This document shows, one piece after another, positions 8,324 to 17,929 of a DNA stretch of 64,000 nucleotides. The position numbers were made by a program, and so were the translations under genes. The stretch's first letter is position 1. Every line of letters starts with the position of its first letter. Origin of the DNA: Comamonas sp. lk. GTDB taxonomy: Bacteria; Pseudomonadota; Gammaproteobacteria; Burkholderiales; Burkholderiaceae_C. The DNA is taken from positions 3,288,754-3,352,753 of the forward strand of contig NZ_UOOB01000001.1 in assembly GCF_900564145.1 (NCBI RefSeq), in the 5' to 3' direction. Below the pieces are notes generated by a model that ran no database searches, was not told where the DNA came from, and saw only the letters and a list, made by a program, of their open reading frames with translations.

Positions 8324-8368
8324 GCGCGTCGGGCCACCGTCGCCTGAACTCATCAATCCATAGCGTAC

Positions 8369-8402
8369 AGCGCCCTATCCTATTGGGTTTTGGCGCTTTT
8401 TA
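8369..8402 (+). terminator. terminator after bdhA
   Basis: AGCGCC and GGCGCT arms enclose a 17-base loop and run into T residues, 46 bases after the bdhA stop codon. Confidence 0.55.
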
Positions 8403-8416
8403 CGACCCAAACCAAG

Positions 8417-8449
8417 AAAGGAGCAGCGCCAGCCGCTCCTTTTTTTATT
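8417..8449. terminator. second, stronger terminator between convergent genes
   Basis: AAAGGAGC and GCTCCTTT form an 8-bp stem with a 10-base loop, followed by a T-run. It sits between the convergent bdhA and SIMPL-protein genes and probably serves both. Confidence 0.7.
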
Positions 8450-8474
8450 TAGCCCTGGGCCGCAGCACTGCGCC

Positions 8475-9227
8475 TTAATGCATCTGCACCGAACCGGACA
8501 CGCTGACCGTCACCTCGGCCTTGTCGGCTTCCACCGGTACCGGCGCAGCGTCGGCATAACCGGCTTTGGACATGGCCATCATCCGGGGATAGGGTGGCCG
8601 CGTCATGCCTTCGCCGCTGTTGACCGTGATCTCACCCAAGCTGTAGCCGGCAAAGCCAAAGCTCTTGGAAATGCTGGCAGCGCGCTGGCGAAACGCCTCA
8701 ATCGCCTTGGCCTGGGCCTCGCCCTCGACTTTTTCCCGCGCCTCGCGCGACAGACCAAAGCCCATCGAAGCCAGCGTCATCTCCGGCACCTTGGCCGCCG
8801 CCTGGGTGATGCGTACAAAGTCGCGTCCCTGCAGCACGATCTCGGCCCGCCCCTGCCAGCCATCCATCTTGCCGTTGTTGCCATAGCGCGGCGAGACGGA
8901 GAAATTACCGCTGCTCAGATCCAGCTGTCCGGCCTGCGCATCGCGGCGCAGCACGGTCATGGCCGCTTCCACGGCTTTTTGCAGCTGCGACTGAACCGCT
9001 GCCGCATCACGGCCCTCCTTGGTGGCAGACAGCGTGGCCGTCAGCCAGTCCTGCTTGACCTCGACTACCCCTTGAGCCTGCAGATTGAGCACATTCATGG
9101 GACGTGCAGCGGGCTGCACCGCCGTGGTGCCTTGCGCCAAAACAGTGCCGCCGCTGCACAGTGCGCTCAGCAGCAACACGCCGGCCGCTGTGCGGCGTCG
9201 GGAATCAGTCCAGGAATACTTGTTCAT
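8475..9227 (-). CDS. SIMPL-domain (DUF541) periplasmic protein
   Basis: A 250-residue protein with an N-terminal signal peptide (hydrophobic stretch, then GTVLAQG), so it is expected in the periplasm. The body matches the SIMPL/DUF541 fold: VVEVKQDWLTATLSAT near the start, an internal repeat, and a C-terminal VTVSVSGSVQM strand. The family includes the oxidative-stress protein OxyR-regulated YggE; the molecular activity is not settled. The start at 9227 gives a sensible signal peptide, whereas upstream extension to 9341 does not. Confidence 0.85.
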   Translation of the reverse strand: MNKYSWTDSRRRTAAGVLLLSALCSGGTVLAQGTTAVQPAARPMNVLNLQAQGVVEVKQDWLTATLSATKEGRDAAAVQSQLQKAVEAAMTVLRRDAQAGQLDLSSGNFSVSPRYGNNGKMDGWQGRAEIVLQGRDFVRITQAAAKVPEMTLASMGFGLSREAREKVEGEAQAKAIEAFRQRAASISKSFGFAGYSLGEITVNSGEGMTRPPYPRMMAMSKAGYADAAPVPVEADKAEVTVSVSGSVQMH

Positions 9228-9540
9228 TGAGTTCACCCTTTGCAATAAATAGCGGAGCACAGACACATACCGTTCAGTTTCTGCCGCAATTGAATCCAGC
9301 ATGACGTTGTCAGCCCATAGTGGATAACCATGCAGCAGCACGCCAAATTAAACTCAAAAACAGAACAATTTATGTATCAACAGAGAAAATATTAGCAAAA
9401 CAATCAACATGACACATTTATCGTCCTATATTTAAACGCAACATATGTAACATAGCGCAAGATTCGAGCGGTTTTCGCTGTTTTTTTTTCGTAAGCTGGT
9501 AACAATGGGTGCTGTTACAAGTAACCCAACAAGGACGATC
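9228..9540. promoter_or_regulatory. AT-rich divergent promoter region, SIMPL gene / ompR
   Basis: About 310 bases separate two divergent genes. The part from 9340 to 9500 is much richer in A and T than the surroundings and ends in a nine-T run at 9481-9489. Promoters for both genes must lie here. I cannot place exact -35 and -10 boxes with confidence. Confidence 0.45.
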
Positions 9541-10272
9541 ATGGCAACGCAAAGCAACCGTACTGACAAGATCCTCGTAGTGGACGACGACGCCCGCATT
9601 CGAGATCTGCTGCGCCGTTACCTGACGCAAGAAGGCTTCGAGATCATGATTGCCGAAGACGGCAAGGCACTGAACCGCATTCTGCTGCGCGAAACCGTAG
9701 ACCTGATCGTGCTCGATCTGATGATGCCCGGCGAAGACGGCCTGTCCATCTGCCGCCGCCTGCGCTCCGCCAACGACCGCACCCCCATCATCATGCTCAC
9801 CGCCAAGGGCGAGGACGTGGATCGCATCGTGGGCCTGGAAGTCGGCGCCGACGATTACCTGGGCAAGCCCTTCAACCCGCGTGAACTGCTGGCCCGCATC
9901 CATGCTGTGCTGCGCCGCCGTCCCCCACAGGAAGCACCGGGCGCACCGTCCGGCGACAACGAGGTGGTCAGTTTCGGTCCCTTCACCTTCGATCTGGGCA
10001 CCCGCGTGTTGCAAAAAAGTGGCGAGGAACTGCCTTTGACCACCGGCGAATTCGCCATGCTCAAGGCCTTGGTACGCCATCCGCGCCAGCCGCTGTCGCG
10101 TGAAAAGCTGGCTCTGCTGGCCCGCGGCCGCGAGTTCGAGCCTTTTGACCGCAGCCTGGACGTGCAGGTCTCGCGTCTGCGCAAGCTCATCGAAGAAGAT
10201 GCTGCAGCGCCCCGCTATATCCAGACCGTCTGGGGCGTGGGCTATGTGTTCGTACCCGATGGCGTCAATTGA
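9541..10272 (+). CDS. ompR: OmpR-family response regulator
   Basis: The 243-residue protein has a receiver domain (about 8-125) with the acidic pocket VVDDDAR and phosphoacceptor Asp59 in VLDLMMPGEDG, and Lys in GKPF. A C-terminal winged helix follows (about 145-240) with TTGEFAMLKALV and the ending WGVGYVFVPDG. It is the response partner of the kinase gene 245 bases downstream. The ATG at 9541 is used because AAGGA precedes it; a start 36 bases upstream lacks a site. Confidence 0.95.
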   Translation: MATQSNRTDKILVVDDDARIRDLLRRYLTQEGFEIMIAEDGKALNRILLRETVDLIVLDLMMPGEDGLSICRRLRSANDRTPIIMLTAKGEDVDRIVGLEVGADDYLGKPFNPRELLARIHAVLRRRPPQEAPGAPSGDNEVVSFGPFTFDLGTRVLQKSGEELPLTTGEFAMLKALVRHPRQPLSREKLALLARGREFEPFDRSLDVQVSRLRKLIEEDAAAPRYIQTVWGVGYVFVPDGVN

Positions 10273-10367
10273 CCGACAGCCACATGGCTTGCCCAGAACA
10301 CCGTGCCATGGGTAAGCACCAAGCGGAGGTCCTGCACCTCTGCTTTCGGGTATAAGAAGACGCCTGC

Positions 10368-10388
10368 AGACTGGCGACAGGCCAGTCT
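10368..10388 (+). other. perfect hairpin between ompR and envZ
   Basis: AGACTGGC and GCCAGTCT form a perfect 8-bp stem with a 5-base loop, extendable at the base by outer TTC/GAA-type pairing. No T-run follows. It lies in the 245-base gap of the two-component operon and could set the regulator-to-kinase ratio by partial termination or RNA processing. Confidence 0.5.
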
Positions 10389-10517
10389 TCAGTGGCACGG
10401 TCTGCCCGTTTTACAACAGATCGACGGCATATAGACAACCGGTAACCTCGACTTGTCTCATTGCGCCTATGGTTTGACCTGATGAAGAATTTGTTTTGTT
10501 TTTGACCACTGCTGCTC

Positions 10518-12014
10518 ATGAGTGCCTTACCCGCCATGCCTCCTGATGCAACCAGCCCCGCGCCTCTGGAATACGAGCGGCGCATGACTGCACGCTCACC
10601 CCTGGGATTCAATCTTTTTTGGCGCACCTTCTGTCTGCTGGCCCTGCTCCTGGTAGGCAGCATTCTGGCCTGGCTGCAGACGCTGCGCGCCCTGGACTTT
10701 GAACCCCGCACCCTGCATACCGCCCAGCAGATTGCCTCTCTTGTCAACCTCAGCCGTGCGGCCCTGGTGCACTCGGACGCCATCAACCGCGTCTCCCTGA
10801 TCAAGACCATGGCCGACCAGGAAGGCGTGCGCATTCTGCCGCGCGAGCCTGGCGACCATTTCGAGCTGCTGGACAACTCCACTCTGGGCAACCGCCTGAC
10901 GGAAGAGCTGACCCGTCGCCTAGGCTACGGCACCATCGTGGCGCGCAGCGTGAACAACGAGCCTGGCCTGTGGGTGGGCTTCAATATCAACGGCGACCGC
11001 AACTGGCTGCTGATGGATCGCTCGCGCTTCACCCCTGCCAGCGGCCAGACCTGGGTGATCTGGCTGATCACGGCGGCTATGCTCTCTCTCATCGGTGCGG
11101 CCGCCATTGCGCGCCTGATCAACCGTCCGCTCAAACAGCTGTCCTATGCGGCCAACCGCGTGCGCGATGGCGACTTTGCCGCCAGCCAGCTCGATGAGGA
11201 GGCCGTGACCAGCGAGATTCGCGAGGTGAACATAGGCTTTAACCGCATGGCGAAAAAGCTGGCCAAGCTGGAGCAAGACCGCGCCGTAATGCTGGCCGGC
11301 ATCTCCCACGACCTGCGCACGCCTTTGGCGCGCCTGCGGCTGGAGACGGAAATGAGCGTGGACGACGAGGTGGCACGCGAGCACATGGTGGCCGACATCG
11401 TGCAGCTCGATGCCACCATCGACAAATTCCTGGATTACGCCCGCCCCGATCACGTAACGCTCAGCCCTGTCGATCTGCATGCGGTGATCTCCTCCTGCGT
11501 CTATGCCGTGCAGGACCACCGCGAGCTGCAGATCAGCATGACGATTCCCGAGGATGTCTATGTGCTGGCCGACGAGGTGGAACTGGCCCGCGTGATCTCC
11601 AATCTGTTTGAAAACGCCCGCCGCTACGGCAAATCGCCGGACACCGAAACCACGCTGGTCGACATCAGCGCCAAGGAAACCGAAGGCTGGGTGGTGGTGC
11701 GCATCCGCGACCATGGCAAAGGCGTGCCGCCCGAGCAGTTGGGCAACCTCACCCAGCCCTTCTTCCGCGGCGATTCGGCGCGCACGGCCGCCGCAGGTGC
11801 CGGCCTGGGCCTGTCGATTGTGGACAAGACCGTGCAGCGCATGGGCGGCGTATTCGCCCTGTCCAATTCATCCACCGGCGGTCTGGTGGCCCACATCCAG
11901 CTGCAACGCGCCACGGGCGTCACCGCAGGCGCAGCGCCCGAGCAGCGTTTGCAGCGCCCGGCCATCAAGCGGCATCTGCCGCAGCGCAACTCGGAAAAAA
12001 ACCGCGAAGATTGA
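10518..12014 (+). CDS. envZ: EnvZ-family sensor histidine kinase
   Basis: The 498-residue membrane kinase has TM1 at about 33-55, a periplasmic segment of about 120 residues, TM2 at about 178-200, a HAMP domain (LINRPLKQL...GDF), the dimerisation box with His264 (GISHDLRTPLARL), and an ATPase domain with NLFENARRYG, RDHGKGVP and AGLGLSIVD. It phosphorylates the OmpR-like regulator upstream. An alternative start at 10584 would remove 22 proline-rich residues ahead of TM1. A bidirectional terminator follows the stop codon. Confidence 0.95.
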   Translation: MSALPAMPPDATSPAPLEYERRMTARSPLGFNLFWRTFCLLALLLVGSILAWLQTLRALDFEPRTLHTAQQIASLVNLSRAALVHSDAINRVSLIKTMADQEGVRILPREPGDHFELLDNSTLGNRLTEELTRRLGYGTIVARSVNNEPGLWVGFNINGDRNWLLMDRSRFTPASGQTWVIWLITAAMLSLIGAAAIARLINRPLKQLSYAANRVRDGDFAASQLDEEAVTSEIREVNIGFNRMAKKLAKLEQDRAVMLAGISHDLRTPLARLRLETEMSVDDEVAREHMVADIVQLDATIDKFLDYARPDHVTLSPVDLHAVISSCVYAVQDHRELQISMTIPEDVYVLADEVELARVISNLFENARRYGKSPDTETTLVDISAKETEGWVVVRIRDHGKGVPPEQLGNLTQPFFRGDSARTAAAGAGLGLSIVDKTVQRMGGVFALSNSSTGGLVAHIQLQRATGVTAGAAPEQRLQRPAIKRHLPQRNSEKNRED

Positions 12015-12051
12015 AAAAAGGCTTGCAGCTTCAACGGCTGCAAGCCTTTTT
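12015..12051. terminator. bidirectional terminator, envZ / ispF
   Basis: A perfect 14-bp stem (AAAAAGGCTTGCAG / CTGCAAGCCTTTTT) with a 9-base loop lies immediately after the envZ stop codon and 20 bases from the ispF stop. It serves the convergent genes in both directions. Confidence 0.85.
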
Positions 12052-12071
12052 GCTTGTGCAGAGCTCCGTCC

Positions 12072-12551
12072 TCAAGCCTTGTAGAGCAAGGCCACGGCAC
12101 GCGCTTCCATGGCCTGCAACTGGCCCACAGGGCCCATCTTCTCGGCCGTCTTGGCCTTGACATTGATTTGCTCCAGCTCCAGCGCCAGCACCTGGGCAAT
12201 GCGCTCGCGCATCTTGTCTATATGCGGCGCCAGCTTGGGTGCCTGGGCCACGATGGTGCTGTCGATATTGCCGATTTCAAAGCCCTTGGCACGCACGCGT
12301 CGGGCGGCTTCGGCCAGCAGCAGCGCTGAATCGGCGCCCTTGAACTGCGGATCGCTGTCCGAAAAATGGCGGCCGATATCGCCCAGGGCCGCCGCGCCCA
12401 GCAAGGCATCGGTAATCGCGTGCAGCAATACATCGGCGTCCGAATGGCCGAGCAGGCCCAGGGTATGAGGCACTTCCACCCCACCCAGAATCAGTTTGCG
12501 CCCGGGCACCAGTGCATGCACATCCCAGCCTTCACCTATACGGAAATTCAT
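12072..12551 (-). CDS. ispF: 2-C-methyl-D-erythritol 2,4-cyclodiphosphate synthase
   Basis: The 159-residue enzyme closes the cyclodiphosphate ring in the MEP isoprenoid pathway. The zinc-binding DVH at residues 10-12 (GEGWDVHAL), the substrate loop [11 protein letters not shown] and the C-terminal KAKTAEKMG motif are all present. The length is normal for the family. It follows ispD by 62 bases on the same strand, the usual ispDF arrangement. Confidence 0.97.
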   Translation of the reverse strand: MNFRIGEGWDVHALVPGRKLILGGVEVPHTLGLLGHSDADVLLHAITDALLGAAALGDIGRHFSDSDPQFKGADSALLLAEAARRVRAKGFEIGNIDSTIVAQAPKLAPHIDKMRERIAQVLALELEQINVKAKTAEKMGPVGQLQAMEARAVALLYKA

Positions 12552-12613
12552 AGTAAAACCTTGTCAATCCCTCATTCAACAAGCGCAACACGCTATTGAA
12601 CAAGGAGTAAAAA

Positions 12614-13414
12614 TCAATGCCGAGCTTGCACCACAGCCTGGCGCTGCAGCAGCACGGCCGCCGCCAGCGCAAAGTCGTCCGGATAGGTCACCTTGAAGTT
12701 CTGCGCTCCACCGGCCACCAGTTTGGGCTGCAAGCCCACGGCCTCCATGGCACTGGCCTCATCGGTCACGGCAACGCCCGCTGCGTCGGCTTTGGCCAGC
12801 GCGTCCATCAGCACGGCGATACGAAACATCTGCGGCGTCTGTGCCAGCCATTTGTCGCTGCGGTCCAGCGTGGCCGCCACGCGCACCCCGTCAGCGCCCA
12901 TGGTGGCCATCTTGAGCGTGTCCGGCAACTGATGGGCCAGCAAGCCGCCAACGGCATCATGCTCGCAGGCATCGATGAGGGCATTGATCTGCCCGGAGGT
13001 GACCAGACAGCGGGCCGCGTCGTGCACCAGCACCCAGTCCTGTGGCTGGGCGCCACGGTCTAGCAAGGCTTTCAGGCCGTTGCCCACGGTCTCTGCCCGT
13101 GTTGCGCCGCCGCAAGCCTCTGTGCCATAGTGGTCTGCCGCCGGCAGCTGTTGCCAGAAGCTGTCGCCCGCCGCAATCACGACCAGGCTGTGGTGAACCC
13201 GGGGCACGCCCGCAAACGCCGCCAGTGTGTGCATGACCATGGGGCTGCCCGCCACCGGCTGGTATTGCTTGGGCAGCTCTGGCGCCGCACTGCCGGCAGC
13301 CGTCCTGGCAATCGCTCTGGCACCCACGCCGGCGCAGGGGATCAATGCCCAGAATCTGGCCGGGGCTTGACCCTGCTGTTGCTGTGGCGCTTTCATGGAA
13401 GACCGATCTGTCAT
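12614..13414 (-). CDS. ispD: 2-C-methyl-D-erythritol 4-phosphate cytidylyltransferase
   Basis: The enzyme transfers CMP to methylerythritol phosphate in the MEP pathway. The nucleotide-binding start WALIPCAGVGAR, KQY, ATRAETVGNGL, VHDAAR and the DEASAMEA segment are all visible. An insert of Ala-rich sequence separates the GVGAR loop from KQY. Two in-frame Met codons compete for the start (13414 and 13396); neither has a strong ribosome site. The first ~18 residues are low-complexity (QQQQGQ) and probably flexible. It is divergent from mfd. Confidence 0.93.
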   Translation of the reverse strand: MTDRSSMKAPQQQQGQAPARFWALIPCAGVGARAIARTAAGSAAPELPKQYQPVAGSPMVMHTLAAFAGVPRVHHSLVVIAAGDSFWQQLPAADHYGTEACGGATRAETVGNGLKALLDRGAQPQDWVLVHDAARCLVTSGQINALIDACEHDAVGGLLAHQLPDTLKMATMGADGVRVAATLDRSDKWLAQTPQMFRIAVLMDALAKADAAGVAVTDEASAMEAVGLQPKLVAGGAQNFKVTYPDDFALAAAVLLQRQAVVQARH

Positions 13415-13521
13415 GGCCTGCATTCTAAAATCGCGGGCGGCGCCCGGATGACTGATGACCCGGCTGCGCCGAGATTTTTGCCCTTTTGCCCCGCTGTATT
13501 TCTGATTTCCCACCCGAATCC

Positions 13522-16500
13522 ATGCAACTGCCCAAGCTCATCCCTGGTAAACGCTTTAACTTGCCCCGCCCCACCGGCAGCGCCGACGCGCTGCTGCTTG
13601 CCAAGCTGGGCGAGCGCGAAAAGCAGGCCGGCCGGGTGACGGCGATTGTCACGGCCGATGCAGCAGACGCCCATAGGCTGATGGAGGAGATGGCATTTTT
13701 TGCGCCCGATCTGCGCTGCGCCCTCTTCCCTGATTGGGAAACCCTGCCCTACGACAGCTTCTCGCCGCACCAGGATTTGATCAGCGAGCGACTGGCCACG
13801 CTGTGGCGCATCAACCAGCGCGACAAGGAGCAAGGCGCGGACGTGGTCATCGTACCGGCCACCACGGCGCTGTACCGGCTGGCTCCACCCGCTTTTCTGG
13901 CGGGCTACACCTTTGAATTCAAGAGCGGGCAAAAGCTGGACGAGGCCAAGCTCAAGGCCCAACTCACGCTGGCCGGCTACCAGCATGTCTCGCAAGTGGT
14001 CAGCCACGGCGAATATGCCGTGCGCGGCGGCTTGATCGACCTCTTCCCCATGGGCTCTACCGTGCCCTTTCGCGTGGACTTGTTCGACGACGAGATCGAC
14101 TCCATACGCACCTTCGATCCCGACACCCAGCGCAGCCTCTACCCCGTGCCCGAGGTGCGTCTGCTGCCGGGCCGCGAATTCCCCATGGACGAGGAAGCGC
14201 GTGCCAAATTCCGCAGCCGCTGGCGCGAGCTGCTGGAAGGTGATCCCACGCGCAGCCGCATCTACAAGGACATGGGCGCCGGCATCGCCACCGCCGGTAT
14301 CGAGTACTACCTGCCGCTGTTCTTTGATGAGACCGCCACCGTCTTTGACTACCTGGGCAACGACGCCACCGTGGTACTGCACGGCGATCTGGAGCCGGCC
14401 CTGCAGCGCTTTTGGCAAGACACCAAGGACAGATACCGCCTGGTGCAGGGCGACCCCGACCACCCAGCCCTGCCGCCCGAGACCCTGTTTCTGTCTGCCG
14501 ACCAGTTCTACACCCGCAGCAAGGAGCATGCCCAACTGGCCCTGCGCCCGGGTACGGAAGATGTGGCCGATAGCGCCATCTTCCAAAAGCTGCAGGATCT
14601 TTCCGTGGTTCGCGGTGCCGAAGACCCGCTGGCCAAGCTGCAAAAACATATAGCAGACAGCGCACACCGCGTCTTGCTTTTGGCCGAATCCGACGGCAGA
14701 CGCGAAAGCCTGCTGGACTTTTTCCGCGCCTCGGGCGTCAACCCGCCGGTCTTTGACTCGCTGGCCGAATTTCAGGCGGATACGACCGAGAAAGTCGGTA
14801 TCGCCACCTCGGGCCTGATGACGGGCTTTGCCTGGGTCGAGGAAGGCCTGGACTTCGTCACCGAAACCGAGCTGTTTGCCACCAGCCCCACGGGCCGCAA
14901 GCGCCGCAGACAGGAGCAGGTCAGCGATGTGGAAGCGCTGATCAAGGATCTGTCCGAGCTGAAAGTGGGCGACCCGATTGTTCACTCCGATCACGGCATA
15001 GGCCGCTATCGCGGGCTGATCAATATGGACATGGGCCAGAAGAATCCCGACGGCACTCCGGCGCTGCAGGAGTTTCTGCATCTGGAATATGCGGGCGACG
15101 CCGTGCTCTATGTGCCGGTCAGCCAGCTACAGCTGATCAGCCGCTACACCGGCGTCTCGCCCGACGATGCGCCGCTGCACAAGCTGGGCGGCACGCAGTG
15201 GGAAAAAGCCAAGCGCAAGGCCGCCGAGCAGGTGCGCGACTCCGCCGCCGAGCTGCTCAACATCTACGCCCGCCGCGCGGCACGCCAAGGCCATGCCTTC
15301 CGCTTCCCCACGGCCGATTACGAGCAGTTTGTGTCCGACTTCGGTTTTGAGGAAACCGCCGACCAGCGCGCCGCCATCCACGCCGTGATCCAGGACATGA
15401 TCAGCCCCCAGCCCATGGACCGCCTGGTTTGCGGCGATGTGGGCTTTGGCAAGACCGAAGTCGCCCTGCGCGCCGCCTTTGTGGCGGCCATGGGCGGCAA
15501 GCAGGTGGCGTTTCTGGCACCCACCACGCTGCTGGCCGAGCAGCACTACCAGACGCTGGTGGACCGCTTTTCCAAATGGCCGATCAAGGTGGCCGAGGTT
15601 TCGCGCTTCCGCTCCGGCAAGGAGATCACGGCCGCCATCAAAGGTATTTCGGACGGCACGGTGGATATCGTGGTCGGCACGCACAAGCTGCTGTCCGAAT
15701 CCACCCAGTTCAAGAATCTGGGCCTACTCATCATCGATGAGGAGCACCGTTTTGGCGTGCGCCACAAGGAGGCCATGAAGGCCATGCGCGCCGAGGTGGA
15801 CATTCTCACGCTCACCGCCACCCCCATCCCCCGCACCATGGGCATGGCGCTGGAAGGCCTGCGTGATCTGTCGGTGATTGCCACTGCCCCGCAACGGCGT
15901 CTGGCCATCAAGACCTTTGTGCGCAACGAAGGCACGGGCGTGATTCGCGAAGCCGTGCTGCGTGAGCTCAAGCGCGGCGGTCAGATCTACTTTTTGCACA
16001 ACGAAGTCGAGACCATTGAGAACCGCAAGCAAAAGCTCGAGGAAATCCTGCCCGAAGCCCGCATTGCCGTGGCCCACGGCCAGATGCCCGAGCGCGAGCT
16101 GGAGCGCGTGATGCGCGACTTTGTGGCCCAGCGCTACAACATCTTGCTGTGCTCGACCATCATCGAGACCGGCATTGACGTGCCGTCGGCCAACACCATT
16201 TTGATCAGCCGCGCCGACAAATTCGGTTTGGCCCAGTTGCACCAGCTGCGCGGCCGCGTGGGCCGCAGCCACCACCAGGCCTATGCCTATCTGATGGTGC
16301 CGGACCTGGACAGCCTGACCAAGCAGGCCCAGCAGCGCCTGGAAGCGATTCAGCAGATGGAAGAGCTGGGCAGCGGTTTCTACCTGGCCATGCACGATCT
16401 GGAAATTCGCGGCGCAGGCGAGGTGCTGGGCGAGAACCAGAGCGGCAATATGCTGGAGGTGGGCTTCCAGCTCTACAACGAGATGCTGTCTGAGGCCGTG

Positions 16501-17013
16501 CGCAGCTTGAAAGCCGGCAAGGAACCCGACCTGCTTTCGCCGCTCTCGGCCTCCACCGACATCAATCTGCACGCGCCCGCACTTTTGCCCAACGACTATT
16601 GCGGCGACGTACATCTGCGCCTGTCCTTCTACAAAAAGCTGGCCACGGCCAAGACGGCCGATCAGATCGACACCTTGCTCGAAGAAATCGTGGACCGTTT
16701 CGGCAAGCTGCCACCCCAGGCGCAGACGCTGATCGACGTCCACCGCCTGCGCGTGCTGTCCCAGCCCTATGGCGTGGTCAAGGTCGATGCGGCGCCGGGC
16801 GTGATCAACATCACCTTCAAGCCCCAGCCGCCGATTGATCCCATGAATATCATTCATCTGATCCAGAAGAACAAACACATCAAGCTGGCGGGCAATGAAA
16901 AGCTGCGCATAGAAAAAGCACTGGAGAACCCCAAGGACCGCGCCCAGATGGTGCGCGACGTGCTGCGCAGCCTGGGCCAACCGCTGAAGACGCAAGCCGA
17001 GGCCCACGCATAA
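13522..17013 (+). CDS. mfd: Mfd transcription-repair coupling factor
   Basis: The 1,163-residue DNA translocase removes RNA polymerase stalled at lesions and recruits UvrA. The N-terminal UvrB-like part covers about 1-350. The RNA-polymerase-interacting domain follows at about 480-560 (SDHGIGRYRGL). The RecG-like motor has Walker A GDVGFGKTE at about 638 and DEEH at about 739, then motif VI QLRGRVGRS. A C-terminal TRCF domain ends the protein. The start at MQLPKL is preferred over an ATG 36 bases upstream because Mfd proteins normally begin here. Confidence 0.97.
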   Translation: MQLPKLIPGKRFNLPRPTGSADALLLAKLGEREKQAGRVTAIVTADAADAHRLMEEMAFFAPDLRCALFPDWETLPYDSFSPHQDLISERLATLWRINQRDKEQGADVVIVPATTALYRLAPPAFLAGYTFEFKSGQKLDEAKLKAQLTLAGYQHVSQVVSHGEYAVRGGLIDLFPMGSTVPFRVDLFDDEIDSIRTFDPDTQRSLYPVPEVRLLPGREFPMDEEARAKFRSRWRELLEGDPTRSRIYKDMGAGIATAGIEYYLPLFFDETATVFDYLGNDATVVLHGDLEPALQRFWQDTKDRYRLVQGDPDHPALPPETLFLSADQFYTRSKEHAQLALRPGTEDVADSAIFQKLQDLSVVRGAEDPLAKLQKHIADSAHRVLLLAESDGRRESLLDFFRASGVNPPVFDSLAEFQADTTEKVGIATSGLMTGFAWVEEGLDFVTETELFATSPTGRKRRRQEQVSDVEALIKDLSELKVGDPIVHSDHGIGRYRGLINMDMGQKNPDGTPALQEFLHLEYAGDAVLYVPVSQLQLISRYTGVSPDDAPLHKLGGTQWEKAKRKAAEQVRDSAAELLNIYARRAARQGHAFRFPTADYEQFVSDFGFEETADQRAAIHAVIQDMISPQPMDRLVCGDVGFGKTEVALRAAFVAAMGGKQVAFLAPTTLLAEQHYQTLVDRFSKWPIKVAEVSRFRSGKEITAAIKGISDGTVDIVVGTHKLLSESTQFKNLGLLIIDEEHRFGVRHKEAMKAMRAEVDILTLTATPIPRTMGMALEGLRDLSVIATAPQRRLAIKTFVRNEGTGVIREAVLRELKRGGQIYFLHNEVETIENRKQKLEEILPEARIAVAHGQMPERELERVMRDFVAQRYNILLCSTIIETGIDVPSANTILISRADKFGLAQLHQLRGRVGRSHHQAYAYLMVPDLDSLTKQAQQRLEAIQQMEELGSGFYLAMHDLEIRGAGEVLGENQSGNMLEVGFQLYNEMLSEAVRSLKAGKEPDLLSPLSASTDINLHAPALLPNDYCGDVHLRLSFYKKLATAKTADQIDTLLEEIVDRFGKLPPQAQTLIDVHRLRVLSQPYGVVKVDAAPGVINITFKPQPPIDPMNIIHLIQKNKHIKLAGNEKLRIEKALENPKDRAQMVRDVLRSLGQPLKTQAEAHA

Positions 17014-17082
17014 AACAGCTCTTGCAGTGCTGCCAATGCATGGCGTGCAATATGGCCTTCAGCCTTGACTGCCTGAGCCGCC

Positions 17083-17754
17083 ATGTTTCTCGAAACCGCG
17101 ATCGCCTTGCTGGCCCTGTCACTGTCCCTGCTCTGTCGCCCCTGGCGCATGCTGGGCAGCCAGCCCGAGCCCGGCGGCATGCAGCAACCGGTCACCTCTG
17201 CGCTGCTGACGCCGCTGCTGGCCGTGCTGGTGCTGCTACCCTGGATCTGGGCCTTGCCCGCATTGCACCAGATGCCGCTGCAGCTGCGCTGGTCTGCGGC
17301 TCCGCTGGTCGTGCTTTTGCTCGGCTGGCCGCTTGCAGTCCTCGTGCTGCTTGCGGTAAGCGCTATTGCCTTTGGACTCGCTCCCGCTTTTGGCTTGGAG
17401 GAGACCCTTGGCATGCTGGTCTGGCAAGGGCTGATGCCGGCCACGCTGGCCATGCTCTGGGGCGCTGCAGTGCGCCGCTGGTGCTGGCACAACATTTTTG
17501 TATTTATTCTTTTACGCGGCTTTTCGGGCACAGTGCTCAGCGTGTTTTTGGCCTCTTTGCTTGGCCAGTGGGCCGGCCATGTACTCCCCAACGTCAATGA
17601 CGATCTATCGCGCATGGCCCGCTGGCTCATGGCCTGGAGCGATGGAATCACCACCGGCATGCTGACCGCCGTGTTTGTGGTGTTCCGCCCCCAATGGATG
17701 GCTACCTGGTCGGATGCGATTTACCTCGTTCCGCCTCACCATCCTCAGGGCTGA
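17083..17754 (+). CDS. multi-span membrane protein, possibly CbiM-like
   Basis: A 223-residue very hydrophobic protein with five or six predicted spans and charged loops around residues 25-35 and 175-190. The layout, including HNIFVFILLRGFSGT and the late WSDGITTGML, recalls the energy-coupling-factor (CbiM-type) permease-like proteins annotated in Comamonadaceae. I am not certain of that. The gene starts 69 bases after mfd and may be co-transcribed. No ATPase gene is adjacent. Confidence 0.7.
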   Translation: MFLETAIALLALSLSLLCRPWRMLGSQPEPGGMQQPVTSALLTPLLAVLVLLPWIWALPALHQMPLQLRWSAAPLVVLLLGWPLAVLVLLAVSAIAFGLAPAFGLEETLGMLVWQGLMPATLAMLWGAAVRRWCWHNIFVFILLRGFSGTVLSVFLASLLGQWAGHVLPNVNDDLSRMARWLMAWSDGITTGMLTAVFVVFRPQWMATWSDAIYLVPPHHPQG

Positions 17755-17929
17755 ACGACTGCACATGCATGCAATGCGCGCGTCAGCCAGTTTTCGGGCG
17801 TTTGCGCAAACAGCATCTTTCCCATCAGGCTAAACGCCAAGGCAGCTGGCACAGGGCTTGCTCATCATCTGGTATCGCACCGCAGCATTCACCAATGCCG
17901 GTGCATATCTTGATGAAATAAGGGATCGC

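Noticed and set aside
13411..15081. 556-codon open frame on the minus strand
   Set aside because: It lies opposite mfd, whose frame and motifs are unmistakable; no family pattern is seen in the reverse product.
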